A DNA stretch of 64,000 nucleotides from assembly GCA_964016875.1 (NCBI GenBank), contig OZ024720.1, forward strand, positions 24,183,742 to 24,247,741. Reading direction: 5' to 3'. Position numbers and translations under genes: made by a program. Numbering within the stretch: the first letter of the stretch is position 1; every line of letters starts with the position of its first letter. The notes under the pieces were generated by a model that worked only from the letters and a program-made list of their open reading frames with translations, searched no databases and had not been told where the DNA came from. This stretch comes from Fallopia convolvulus. Taxonomy: Eukaryota; Streptophyta; Magnoliopsida; Caryophyllales; Polygonaceae. Positions 24,960 to 35,862 of the stretch are shown here, one piece after another.

Positions 24960-26372
24960 ATGCGAGCTCATTCCTCCCGAGGAACACTTGAGCTTGAGTT
25001 TGTGAGTGATCCGGAAAGTATTCTCAAAGAAGCCCGAAGAAGGAAAAGGATGGAGAATCAAGCTCTCCATGGTGATGAGGAGTTGGCTCGACTTAGGGCC
25101 GAAATGGCTAGATTGCAACTTGAGAAGGACAATCAAGAGGCGGTGGCAAGAAGAGAACGGGAACAACGGATGAGGGTCGAGGCTCAACTCAACGCTCTAC
25201 CCCGGAATGCACTCCAATACATGCATCCGGAGTTGAGGGTACCCGAACCGATTATTGTGCTTCCTGAGGTTGCCAAGAATTTTGAGATCAAGACGCAATT
25301 CATTTCCCTCATCAAGCGTGATCAATTCGAGGTCCATCCACATGAGTGTCCCATAGAGCACATCAAACGCTTTGTGGACATGTGTGAGACGATCTCTACC
25401 GACGAGGAGACGTTGGAGTATGTGCTTCTAAAGGCGTTCAAGTGGTCACTTGGGGGCAAGGCCACACATTGGCTCGAGAGCAAAGCCCCTAGGTCAATCA
25501 CAACTTGGAAGGGACTCTATGATGCTTTCTTGATGAAGTTCTTCCCGCCCTCAAAGACAACCGAGCTAAGAAGGAAAATTGCAAGCTTTCAACAAGGTCC
25601 GAACGAGCCTCTCTTCGAAGCATGGGACCGTTTCAAGGAGATGTTGCGCCAATGTCCTACCCATGTGCTCCAAGACATCTTTTTCCAAGGCATCAATCCG
25701 GCAACGAAGGACAAGCTCAATCTCCACACCGATTGTGGGTTCATAGACTTGACACCGGATCAAGCTTGGGAGCTACTTGACAAGCTATCCCATTATCAGG
25801 CCATGTATGGGGTGAGTCAAGCTAGCAAAGAGGTGAAAGTTCAAGGTGAAGGTGCAAGGAAGTTATATGATCCAAAGGGAGAAGACATTGACAAGGATGT
25901 GAAGCTCCAATTCCTTGAAGGTGAAGTGAGCAAGCTTAAGAGGCAAGTCCACTACTACAAGCAAAATGCTAGAGCTTGTGAGGAGTGTGGATCCTTTGCA
26001 CATGCTACACAAGTTTATCCGAATGAGAGCCAAGTGCGCTTGGCCGAGCGAATTGAGGAGGCAAACTATGTTCGAGGAAATTTCGGTGGAAGAGGCAACT
26101 TCAACAATGGTGGTAATGGCCGGTGGAACAACGGTCAAGCTCAAGGCTACAACAACAACTTCAACCAAAACGAGGCAAGGGCGCCGCAACCACCACCATA
26201 TAGGCCATCGGGAATCAATGAGCTACAATCATTTTCTCAAGAGATGAGGGATGGGTTCAAGGAGATGAGGACCCAATTCAATGAGTTTGGTGCATGGAGG
26301 AGGCAAGTTGACAATCAATTTGCCCAAATTGCAACTCAAGCCCCGAGAGAGAATGGGAGACTTCCGGGCTGA
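24960..26372 (+). pseudogene. gag: Element 3 gag (capsid/nucleocapsid) part of gag-pol, with premature stop
   Basis: Gag forms the particle that packages the element RNA. The ATG at 24960 follows the leader acceptor; frame and start agree with Element 2 (36950). Residues about 20-75 are rich in R, E and K and likely helical. Residues about 110-285 carry the retrotransposon gag core (KWSLGGKATHWLES, PPSKTTELR, FFQGI). A zinc knuckle of CX2CX4HX4C form lies at residues 340-353, but its last Cys is Tyr here (TAT at 26016-26018) where Element 2 has Cys. A Gly/Asn-rich tail follows. The TGA at 26370-26372 replaces a codon that is CGA (Arg) in Element 2. The frame continues beyond it, so this is a secondary stop. 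A 12-nt in-frame deletion relative to Element 2 lies near 25662. Confidence 0.92.
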
Positions 26373-27173
26373 CCCGAGGAGAACCCCCGAGCTCAAAACA
26401 ATCAAAATGAAGTCCGGGCAATTGGATTGAGAAGTGGCCGAAACCTACCCGAGCCACACATGCCTAAGAAGAATGAAGAGAGCCGGACCGACTTACCCAG
26501 CAAGTCGGGTCCGACGTTCCCTGAAGTTGACCCAGCAAGAAGATCGACTCCTCTGCCCCGGACCGAGGTTGAGAGTAAGTCGGGCCCGACGTACCCAGAT
26601 GTCGATCCGACTACTCTGCCTCAGCTCTGCCCCAGGACCGAGATACACAACATCGGGCCCGACGTGGTGCCTAAGTCGGTCCAACCAGGAAATGTTGCAA
26701 GTGAAGTGGGGAAGTCCAAGGAGGTTGATCCAAGCAAGATTCAAGGTGCAACAACTCTTCCATATCCCTCGAAGAAGCCGAAAGATGTTGTTGAGAACAA
26801 GTTCAAGAGGTTTCTCAAACTCTTGCAAGGTTTGAACATCTCTATCCCGTTCACCGATGCATTGAGCGAGATGCCATCCTATGCCAAGTTTGTAAAGGAG
26901 ATTTTGAGCAAGAAGAGGTCAATAGTTGAAATTCAATATGAGGTCAAGACCTTGGAGTTACCGCAAAAGCTAGGAGATCCCGGTCGGTTTGCTATCACTA
27001 TTGGTGTGGGGTCTCAAAACTTCCAAGCCTTATGTGACCTTGGAGCAAGCACGAGCATCATTCCTTACACCATATGGAAATCCACATCCATGGGTCTCAT
27101 AGCTCCGGTCAACATGAGGTTAACGATAGCGGATGGGTCGTCCATCGAGCCAATTGGTATCGTCGAGGATTAA
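26373..27173 (+). pseudogene. pro: Element 3 gag-PR linker and start of protease
   Basis: This is the same frame as gag, continuing after the TGA. Residues about 509-577 are encoded by the palindromic cassette and so repeat a KSGPTxPxVDP-like unit. The protease begins near 26960 and has its active-site DLGAS at residues 693-697 (GAC at 27036). It is interrupted by TAA at 27171-27173; the frame then goes on into ILGRPLLATVGA, the second protease motif. The aspartic protease would cleave the gag-pol polyprotein. Confidence 0.9.
26483..26685. repeat. Palindromic GGGCCC cassette, three units, inside the Element 3 gag-PR linker
   Basis: Three successive units, each with ggaccga, 10-14 bases, then tcggg(t/c)ccgacgt, then a gtcgatcc/gtcggtcc-type end. 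They are in frame and code for the Lys-Ser-Gly-Pro-Thr repeats. Element 2 has the same block at 38486-38684. Confidence 0.88.
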
Positions 27174-30100
27174 CCCGTTTGCATTGAAGGCCACTATGTC
27201 CCAATCGACTTTGTTGTGGTGGACATGATAGAAGTGCCGGGTGAACCGATTATACTAGGGAGACCTTTACTTGCTACGGTTGGGGCAATCGTTGATGTAA
27301 AAAAGGGCCACTTGTCTCTTGACATTGGAGGAAGAGAGATTGAGTTTTTCTTTAGGGCAACTTCAAAAGGGGTCGTGCATAAGGAAGCTAAGATGATCCA
27401 AGTTCCTCTTGGATTGCAATGGGAAGCCGTTTCTAAGAAGCCAAGGCCAAGGGAGCTTAGGTTGAAAGCCACCCCACCACCTAGAGAAATTGAGATAGAG
27501 CGCCAAGGTCTAGCCCTCAATATGATTGAGCATGAGCAATTGGAGGAAGGGATGACTTATTTGGAGGTGTTCAAGGCCGAGAAGGAAGAAGTTCAAGCAC
27601 CACCGGAACCATCTCAAGAACTCAAGGAGCTTCCAAAAGATTTGAGGTACGCATTTCCTGGTCCCAACTCTTCTTTGCCCGTAATCATAAATGCCAACTT
27701 GAATGATAAGGAGGAGTCTAAGTTGTTAGAGGTTCTAAGAAAACATAGAGGAGCTTTAGGGTATTCACTAGAGGAACTAAAGGGAATCTCTCCCTCAATT
27801 TGCATGCATAGGATTTATATGGAGGATAACCATAAACCCACTATTGAACCACAAAGAAGATTAAATCCTAACATGAAAGAAGTGGTAAAGAGTGAAATAC
27901 TTAGGATGTTGGATGCGGGAATCATCTTCCCAATTTCCGATAGCAAGTATGTGAGTCCCGTGCATGTAGTTCTTAAGAAAGGAGGTCTCACCGTTGTGCA
28001 AAATGAAAAGGGAGAAATGATACCTACGAGAACCACAACAAAATGGCGTATGTGTATTGATTACCGTAAGCTTAATAGTGGCACTCGCAAAGACCATTTT
28101 CCTCTTCCCTTCATAGACCAAGTCCTAGAAAGATTAGCACAACATGAATATTTTTGCTACCTTGACGGGTATAGCGGGTTTTGGCAAATCCCTATTCATC
28201 GCGATGATCAAGAGAAGACGACATTCACATGTCCTTATGGGACGTTTGCCTATAGACACATGCCTTTTGGTTTATGTAATGCGCCGGCAACATTTCAAAG
28301 ATGCATGATGTCCATCTTCTCCGATATGGTTGAGGATATAGTAGAAGTGTTTATGGATGATTTCTCCGTCTATGGTTCCTCATTTGATGTTTGCTTAGCT
28401 AACTTAGACAAGGTTTTGACTAGATGTGAGGAGACTAGCTTGGTGCTTAATTGGGAAAAATACCACTTCATGGTGAAGGAGGGCATAGTACTAGGACACC
28501 TCGTTTCTAGTAGGGGGATAGAAGTAGATAAAGCTAAAGTTGAAATAATTGAAAAACTATCTCCTCCCTCTTGTGTTCGTGATGTTAGGAGTTTCTTAGG
28601 TCATGCGGGATTTTATAGACGGTTCATCAAGGATTTTTCTAAGATTGCAAAACCATTATCTAACCTCTTGATGAAGGATGTGCCCTTTGAATTTTCCGAG
28701 GATTGCATGAGTTCGATTTGTAGGTTGAGAGATGCCTTGATTTCGGCTCCAATAATGGCGGCACCCGATTGGAATCTTCCATTCGAGGTAATGTGTGATG
28801 CTAGTGATTTCGCCGTAGGGGTTGTCCTTGGGCAAAGGAAGGATGGAAAGTTGCATGCCATTTACTACGCAAGCAAAACTTTGGATGAAACTCAGTGCAA
28901 TTACACAATGACGGAGAAAGAGTTTCTTGCGATAGTGTTTGCATTTGAGAAATTCCGTTCATATCTTGTGGGATCAAAGGTGGTAGTCTTCACGGACCAT
29001 GCGGCAATCAAATACCTCATGAAGAAGAAAGATGCAAAGTCGAGGCTTCTAAGGTGGATGCTCCTTCTCCAAGAGTTTGACCATGAGATCAAGGACAAAA
29101 CCGGTGCGGAAAATGTGGTAGCTGATCATCTATCCCGTTTACCCATTGAGTACATGTTGGAGATGGAGGATGGTTTGACTATAGATGATTCAAGGCCAGA
29201 TGAAGTTCTCATGAGTGGAAAGGAGGAAAGGAAATGTGGATCGACGAACCAAGTATATTGGGCCCGAGGTCCAGAACATCGGACCAAAGGCAGAGCAGGT
29301 ACCAGTGAGTCGGGACCGAGGTCTTCAGAGTCGGGCCCGAGTTACCTGTGTGTCTGCGAAGCTAGACCGGCGTCCAACCATGTCGGGCTCGGTACACTTC
29401 AATGTCGGTCTGCGGAAGAAAGTAAGTTTCCTAACTCGATTTCCATTCCTTCTCGTTCTCAATTGATTAATTCTTTCTCTCCCACTTGCCTTCTTTCTAT
29501 TAGTGCCGTAAGACGAGGGGTTTCCCCTTGGTTTGCGGATTTTGCTAACTTTGCCGTAGGGGGAGTGATCCCACCAAATTTGTATTATCAAGCTAGGAAG
29601 AAATTCTTACATGATGCTAGACAATATTTTTGGGATGACCCATATCTCCACAAGGAAGGGAGTGATCAACTCTATAGACGGTGTGTGTCAAGTGAAGAGG
29701 TTGAGAGCATAATTCACCATTGCCATTCCTTGCCTACGGGGGGTCACGCTAAGAGTTCCAAAACCACTTCAAAAATTCTTCAATGTGGTTATTATTGGCC
29801 AACCATGTTCAAGGATGTGCATGATTATGTGAGGAAGTGTGAGGAGTGCCAAAGAGAAGGGAACCTATCAAGGAGGAATGAGACTCCTCAAACTGGCATT
29901 CTAGAAATTGAGCTATTTGATGTATGGGGCATCAATTTCATGGGACCATTTCCCACATCGGGGCCTTACAAGTACATTTTGGTAGCCGTGGACTATGTCT
30001 CAAAATGGGTGGAGGTCATACCAACAAGAACCAATGATGCTAGGGTGGTGATGAAGTTCTTGAAAAGCAACATTTTTGCAAGGTTTGGTGTGCCTAGGGT

Positions 30101-30818
30101 TCTCATAAGTGATGGCGGACCTCATTTCATTGAGAGGTGCTTCGAGAATGTGTTGATCAAGTATGGGGCATCTCATCGAGTTGCTAATCCTTATCATCCT
30201 CAAACAAGCGAGCAAGTCGACGTGTCAAACCGTCAAATCAAGGCTATCTTGGAGAAGACCGTATCTCGATCAAGGAAAGATTGGGCCTCTAAGCTCGATG
30301 ATGCACTTTGGGCTTATAGAACCGCCTTCAAGGCACCTTTGGGAACTACACCCTTCAATCTAGTTTATGGCAAGGTATTCCATCTTCCGGTAGAGCTTGA
30401 GCACAAGGCAAAATGGGCACTCAAGGAGATGAATTGGGATATCAACTTGGCCGGTGAGAAAAGGTTTCTAGAGCTTCATGAGTTGGGAGAATTGAGGTTG
30501 AAAGCCTATGAGAACTCCAAGTTGTACAAGGAGAAGACCAAGGAGTGGCAAGATAGGAAGTTAATTCCAAAGACTTATCAAACCGGTGACAAGGTTCTCC
30601 TTTTCAATTCAAGGCTTAAACTTTTCCCGGGGAAGTTAAGGACTAGGTGGAGTGGACCATTTGTGGTCCACCGTATCTATGCTCATGGTGCGGTGGACTT
30701 GGTTGATGAACGAGGACATATTTTCAAAGTGAATGGTCATCGAGTGAAGAAGTTCTATGACAAGGCCGAACAAAGCGAAGAAGTTAGAGCCTCATGGGCT
30801 CTCGTCCTCGCCAATTGA
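27174..30818 (+). pseudogene. pol: Element 3 pol: protease end, reverse transcriptase, RNase H, integrase
   Basis: Open for about 1200 codons in the gag frame. Reverse transcriptase occupies residues about 970-1220, with catalytic FMDD at 1131-1134 (28350-28361). RNase H follows, with DASDF at 1280 and TDH near 1345. A linker made of the palindromic cassette covers residues about 1428-1484. Integrase has an HHCC zinc region near 29720-29850, a core, and a C-terminal GPF motif (RWSGPFVV). The integrase triad is altered. The first Asp is Asn (AAT at 29934-29936, residue 1659; Element 1 has Asp). The second Asp is kept (residue 1718). The expected Glu is Asp (GAC at 30219-30221, residue 1754; Element 1 has Glu). 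RT and RNase H look intact; integrase is probably dead. The stop at 30816-30818 is the natural end. Confidence 0.93.
29241..29412. repeat. Palindromic GGGCCC cassette between RNase H and integrase of Element 3
   Basis: It contains tgggcccgaggtcc, atcggacc, gtcgggaccgagg, gtcgggcccgag, gtcgggctcgg and gtcggtc. It is kept in frame inside pol. The matching place in Element 1's pol shows no such insert. Confidence 0.85.
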
Positions 30819-30920
30819 CCTAGACATGCCATTGAAGAATAAAGAAATTGTGAGCTCTTTGCACTCTTCTCTCTTGCTTTTAAGTTTTGGTTTCCTTGTT
30901 TGATGGGGACATCAAAATTT

Positions 30921-30938
30921 TAAGTATGGGGTGGGGGT
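30921..30938 (+). promoter_or_regulatory. Internal polypurine-tract-like site of Element 3
   Basis: taagtatggggtgggggt, preceded by ggggacatcaaaattt. It has the same wording as the terminal tract (gaggacaagcaagtttaagtatgggg) and lies about 100 bp after the pol stop. Conserved in Element 2 at 43141-43159. Confidence 0.65.
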
Positions 30939-31890
30939 AAGTGTGCTCATGATTTCACTTGCTTGTGTGTTTGTTATTTTGAGGATATTTGGTTTTCGGT
31001 TTCTAGTTTGTGTTTGGGATGTTTGTTTCTTGGTTTGTGGTTTGATGAACGACATGGTTGATTGATTTGGTTTTGAATGGATGAGTCTTTGTTTTTGGTT
31101 TTAGAGAATTTTTTGCAAAAATCCATAAAAATTTGAAAAATTGTGTTGAAAACAACAAAAAGATTTTGTGTTTTGTAGTTTTTGGACTAGAAATTCCCAT
31201 CTTAGATTGCCAAAAGAAAGCTAATGATGATGTGAGCATGTAAATTCCTTTGCATATTTTTGGATGGTTTAGCCTCTAAAAGGATGTTGCTTTTGATGTG
31301 ATCATGATATCTTGCTTGTTTTATTGAACATGTGATATCAAGGATGAGTTCTTATGCAACTAAGTATGAGTGACCCTTGTGAGATTGATTTTTGGCCATT
31401 TTAGGGATGCTTGTTCATATTTGCATATCCCTCATGTTTCTTGTGTGATTCGCTCATGCATGCTTAGTAAAACTTGCTATTGCGGTGTTTATCTATTTTC
31501 CAAGACCGTCATGAGATTTGTCCTAGCATTGTCACATTGATTTTGAACTTTATTCTTTTAGTCACATAAATGTTCCATATCCTACCATGAAGTGAATCCT
31601 TTGTTTGTAGCCCCGTTTTAGCCTAAGCTTTTGTTTGAAACTCCTCAAAAATATTATTCCTAGCCTTATATGACTTGACCCTGATGGGATTGGAATTTAG
31701 AAGAGAGGTTTGGATTGTATTTGAAGAGTTGAGATTCTCTTTGGTTTAAGGGCAAACAATGGTGTTATGAATCATGTGGGTAGTGCATCTTTGTTGTGCA
31801 AAAAGAAAAAGAAAAAAAAAAGAAAGAAAGAAAGAAAATGTTGGAAATGGAAAGTGGAATGAAGGTAAAGAGCTTAAGTGAAGAAAAAGG

Positions 31891-31944
31891 GTCCGACCGA
31901 GTTACACACCACATCGGGCCCGATGTCATAAGGAAGTCGGCCCA
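31891..31944. repeat. Palindromic GGGCCC cassette in the Element 3 3' region
   Basis: gtccgaccgag, acatcgggcccgatgtc and gtcggcccag. The centre is a 14-base perfect palindrome (catcgggcccgatg). Counterpart in Element 2: 44116-44170. Confidence 0.85.
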
Positions 31945-32545
31945 GTGAAGAAAGTGTGGAAAATCCAACAAAAAGCCTAAGAGCAAAGATGAAGTGGAAT
32001 GTTAAGTGAAATTTTGGGTTGAAAGGAAAAATGTTAAGTCTTTTGGGTGAGTGTGAAATTGATTGTGGAATTTTGGTGAAGTTGGTGAGAGTTTAGGTTG
32101 TTCAGTCCCCATTGTAAGCACCACAAGACCAAATAATTCCCACCTTGAGAAATACCAAAAGCCCCATTACAACCCGGCCGAATGGAACCTCTTTGAGGAC
32201 CTCCATTGAGCCAAGTTCGAATTCTTTGTGTACTTTGTATTAGGCATCTCTAGGTGGAGGAATTGGTGATATTAGCTTCAATAGTAAAGTCCTTACTTGC
32301 ATGATTTTTGAGCTTGAGTGTTCATTGCTAAACCCAAATACATGATGAGTGATACACATTCACATATCCCTAAAGTGAGGCTTAGTTGCATTGACTCTAT
32401 TCCTTGGAACACTTAATCATGTGTGATGATGTAATCTTGCTTGAATATCAATCACTTGTGCTTAAATGTGTTTTCATACGAGGCTTTACTTGAAGATTAT
32501 GTTTCGGTCTTGCTTACATTGTTATTGCTCGAGGACAAGCAAGTT

Positions 32546-32561
32546 TAAGTATGGGGTATTT
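32546..32561 (+). promoter_or_regulatory. Terminal polypurine tract of Element 3
   Basis: taagtatggggtattt lies immediately before the 3' LTR. Same as 44771-44787 in Element 2. Confidence 0.8.
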
Positions 32562-33967
32562 TCATGTCTCTTTATTTGGTGGTGTTTTTATATATGATTT
32601 CCTTTGTAAATATGTTTCTTTTTCCCCTTTTCTTGTGTGTTTTGTTCCTTTTTAGCTTATTTCCCGTACTTCTATGAGATTCGGAGACTATGCGAGTTTT
32701 ATGTGTTTTTGTAGGTGTTTTAGCATGGATCAAGGATCCTTTTGAAGGTGAATCGGAACATGGAGCAAGGCCCGAGCTTAAGAGGGAAAGAGAGGAGCAA
32801 GCCATGAAGAAGAACAAGAGAAAAGCCAACAAGAAGAAGGTGGAACGAGGTCCGGACAGAGCTGGAACCAACGCCGAACCCGATGTTGAAGTTTTCGACC
32901 TCGAACCGACTTGCACAGTAAGTCGGACCCGAGGTTGCTCCGTGTCGGTCCGAGTCGGTCACTGACTGCTTGGGCTCCAAGGCACGAAATTGTAAACTAC
33001 CACTTTTGCCCCTCATCTATAAAGGCTCTCTTATCTTCTAATTTAAGGAGGTTCCCACACTTAGCAAGGAACCAACCGTCAAAAACTCTCAAGAGGATAC
33101 TTGGAGAGCAAGGAGGAACGAGAAGAGAAGGAGAAGAGAGAGAATCGGCCAAGGAGAGGGAGATTTGATAGGTTTGGTTGATAGATTAGCTTTGCCTTGT
33201 TTTGATTTTGTGGATTTGGAAACCTTTGATTGGAGATTGTGGATTGCTTTTGATTTGTGAATGAAACTTGGCTTTGGTTTGAGTTTGATGATGCTGATTG
33301 CTTTGCTTTTTGATTTGTTTGCTTTCTTTGTTTGCCATATGGAGTATATCTCCTTGATCTTGGGTTATGGGGGAAAACTCTAGCTAGGTTGGGCTAGAAA
33401 CCCCAATTCCATAGCCTTGAGTGCTTGATCTAGGAACCCACTCTACATAGAGCTACAATTCCTTACGAATGTAAGGAATCAAGGCTTGTGATTGGCAAAG
33501 TAGCGAAAGTGAACATGTGTCAATCTCAAGACCTTGCTTCGAAGGGGATTTCCCCAAGGATCGATGTGTAGAAGTGGTTGGAACGAGGGCGAAAGCACTC
33601 GATCCTATTCCGATCATCACTTATTGCTTGAATTGGGGTGGAAAAGCCTTAATCTACTAGAGAAGGAAACCAAAAGCCCGAGATCTACTTTCAATCTTTG
33701 AGTTTGACAAACCCAGCTACCTCGGGCCCGACTTGCTCTACGTCGGTCCCGACTTCCCTCTTGTCGCCAACATCGTGCCCGACGTGACACTTGTGTCGGT
33801 CCCGATTGTTCTCTTTGTTTTCCTTTGTTTTAAGTTCTCCTTTCCAGCTTTCTAGTGTCTAGGCACCTCAATCGAGTAGATTTCCCGAGTGTTCGACACC
33901 TACCACGTGCTACAACGGGGTCGGGTTATAAATTGTATCTCTAGACCCTCGCATTCCCGAGCGATCA
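32562..33967 (+). repeat. Element 3 3' LTR
   Basis: 1406 bp. It starts TCATGTCTC instead of TGATGTCTC, a change of the terminal TG. The end GCGATCA is kept. The TATA box is at 33018-33023, and the two cassettes are at 32851-32961 and 33721-33806. Confidence 0.97.
33018..33023 (+). promoter_or_regulatory. TATA box of the Element 3 3' LTR
   Basis: Same ctcatctataaaggctc context as in the other LTRs of this family. Confidence 0.7.
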
Positions 33968-33972
33968 GCGAC
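33968..33972. repeat. Right target site duplication of Element 3 (gcgac)
   Basis: Perfect copy of 23396-23400. Confidence 0.95.
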
Positions 33973-34015
33973 TTGAGCTCAGGGGAGCATTAGCCGGAAC
34001 TTTAGTTCTACCCAT
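33968..34015 (-). pseudogene. ATHILA-type ORF of Element 1, 5' fragment with start codon
   Basis: The ATG is the complement of 34013-34015 and is followed by 15 further in-frame codons (MGRTKVPANAP...) up to the Element 3 insertion. Skipping Element 3 and one target copy, the frame stays open into the fragment at 23395. This therefore identifies the true start of the ORF whose main part is at 21849-23400. Element 3 disrupted it close to the N-terminus. Confidence 0.82.
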
Positions 34016-34949
34016 TGTCTTTTTCACCTATACAACAATCAAAAACACCACAAGCAAGCACCATTCGATTGCCCCGACAAGAGCAATCCACCAAACAAGT
34101 AGTAATAGACAATAATATCTCTCAAATCACTCTCTTCCCCCACTAACCTAGATTAATTAGCATGAAAATTAATCACTTTCGAAATTATGAAATTTTCAAG
34201 TTCTAAAAATGAAACTAACTCATAGTCATGCTAATATCAATGAATCTAGACTCAAATTGAAGAAATTTGACAAAAAATCCCATAAATTGAGGTTTTTATG
34301 CAAAACCTAATTTTAGAAAATTTTAGGTTGAGATCTTCAATTTTTGGATGAATTTTGAAGAGAAGAGTGAAGAATCTTACTTGTTTGATGACTAGGAGTG
34401 CAAATCCGGGCTTGATTTGTGGTTTTTGGTCTTCAATGAAGCTTGAAGGTGGACCTTTAATGGAGGAAGGGTAAGGGAATGGTGTTCGGCGGCTGGAGAT
34501 GGAGAAAGAATGAGTGGAAACGGCTGGTGTTTTCGGGTTTATTGCGCCGAAACGGCCCAGAGCGCGGTTTGTGACCTCTGAGAGCACGGTCGCACTCTCC
34601 TGGTTTTGACCGCGCTTTGGCCGTAGTAACTTGGCCATCCAGTGTGCGGTTTCGGCTTTGTAGCGCGGGGGCGGCACGACACGCATTAGCCACGTTCTGG
34701 CCGCAGTAACTCGACCTCGATTTGCTCATTCTCGGGCCATGAATGCAGGGGCGTCTTGGCTTCCTCGAACCGCGTGAACATGTTATCCGACTTTACATAC
34801 AACTAAGAAACACAAAAATAAACCGAAAACCACACAAAACCACAACAAAAACAAAACTAAATCTAGAAACAAAATAAAAACTAAAAACAAAGCTTGGGTT
34901 GCCTCCCAAGAAGCGCTTGTTTAACGTCATTAGCTTGACGCATTACCGC
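34016..34949 (-). other. Element 1 spacer between integrase and the ATHILA-type ORF
   Basis: Non-coding. In element orientation it starts just after the integrase stop with a conserved Athila-type stretch: complement of 34895-34943, including aagcgcttcttgggaggcaa. Element 2 has this same stretch at about 39941-39990 (gtcaagctagtgac and agcgcttctcgggaggcaac). It also contains a GC-rich cassette at 34553-34716. Confidence 0.8.
34553..34716. repeat. GC-rich palindromic cassette, Element 1 family (spacer before the ATHILA ORF)
   Basis: cccagagcgcggt, gagcacggtcgcactct, accgcgctttggccgtagtaactt, gtgcggttt, gcgcgggggcgg and ttctggccgcagtaact. It has the same components as the LTR cassette of this element. 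Confidence 0.82.
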
Positions 34950-35392
34950 TCATGTGTTTGGTTCGTTCAAAACCGTCTCTTCAAGAATAGAATTGACAAA
35001 TTCTTCAAAATACGGCTTTAAACGTTGACCATTCACCTTTTGTAGTGAATGAGTGGCTTCATCATAAATTTCCACCGCTCCATGAGGATACGTCTGAGCT
35101 ACTTTGAACGGCCCCGTCCATCTCGACCTCAGCTTACCTGGAAAAAGTTTAAGTCTAGATTGATATAGCAAAACCTTATCACCTACCTTAAAAATTTTCC
35201 TCCATATTTTCTTGTCATGCCAATCTTTGGTCTTCTCCTTGTATATGGTCGTGTTGTCATAAGCTTCTAACCGTAATTCCTCAAGCTCTTGCAGTTGAAG
35301 CTTCGTCAACTCACCGGCCTCATCCATCTGAAGACTACAATTCTTCACAGCCCAATAAACTCGATGTTGGATCTCCACCGGAAGATGACAAG
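34950..35392 (-). pseudogene. pol: Element 1 integrase, C-terminal fragment
   Basis: Continuation of the integrase frame cut by Element 2. It has the basic stretch YKEKTKDWHDKKI, the KVLLYQSRLKLFPGKL segment and the GPF motif (RWTGPFKV) of plant Ty3/gypsy integrase C-termini, and ends at a stop at 34950. The remainder lies on the other side of Element 2 at 46192-46842. Confidence 0.9.
35388..35392. repeat. Left target site duplication of Element 2 (acaag)
   Basis: Perfect 5-bp match to 46192-46196. It lies inside the integrase coding region of Element 1. Confidence 0.95.
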
Positions 35393-35680
35393 TGATGTCT
35401 CTTTATTTGGTGGTGTTTTTATATATGATTTCCTTTGTAAATATGTTTCTTTTTCCCCTTTTCTTGTGTGTTTTGTTCCTTTTTAGCTTAGTTCCCGTAT
35501 TTCTATGAGATTCGGAGACTATGCGCGTTTTATGTGTTTTTGTAGGTGTTTTGGCATGAATCAAGGGTCGTTTTGAAGGAGAGTCGGAACATGGAGCAAG
35601 GCCCGAGCTTAAGAGGAAAGAGAGGAGCAAGCCATGAAGAAGAACAAGAGAAAAGCCAACAAGAAGAAGGTGGAACGAGG

Positions 35681-35790
35681 TCCGGATCGATTGGCAACCA
35701 ACGCCGGGCCCGAAGATGAGTTTTCGACCTCGGACCGACTTGCACAGTAAGTCGGGACCGAGGTTGCTCCGTGTAGGGCCGAGTCGGTCG
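35681..35790. repeat. Palindromic GGGCCC cassette in the Element 2 5' LTR (upstream of TATA)
   Basis: gtccggatcga, cgggcccga, cggaccgac, gtcgggaccgagg and agggccgagtcggtcg. Confidence 0.83.
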
Positions 35791-35856
35791 CTGACTGCTT
35801 GGGCTCTAAGGCACGAAATTGTAAACTTCCACTTTTGCCCCTCATCTATAAAGGCT

Positions 35857-35862
35857 CTCTTG
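35857..35862 (+). promoter_or_regulatory. TATA box of the Element 2 5' LTR
   Basis: tataaa in ctcatctataaaggctc, identical to the other LTRs of the family. Confidence 0.73.

Larger units (their letters stand above)
30819..32561 (+). other. Element 3 3' non-coding region
   Basis: Shared almost throughout with Element 2 (43039-44787). It starts ctagacatgccattgaag 4 nt after the stop and holds an internal polypurine tract (30921-30938), a cassette (31891-31944), and a purine run of aagaaagaaagaaa type at about 31799-31838. It ends in the terminal tract. No coding frame is seen. Confidence 0.85.
23401..33967 (+). mobile_element. Element 3: Athila-type LTR retrotransposon with gag-pol and no ATHILA ORF
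   Basis: 10567 bp, with LTRs at 23401-24807 and 32562-33967 and target duplication gcgac. Internal order is PBS for tRNA-Asp, a leader with a likely short intron, one long gag-PR-RT-RNaseH-IN frame (24960-30818) broken by two stops, a 1.74-kb 3' region and polypurine tracts. Sequence shared with Element 2 resumes directly after the integrase stop (ctagacatgccattgaag). No second ORF is present. Private changes in the zinc knuckle and the integrase catalytic residues suggest this copy is inactive. Confidence 0.97.
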
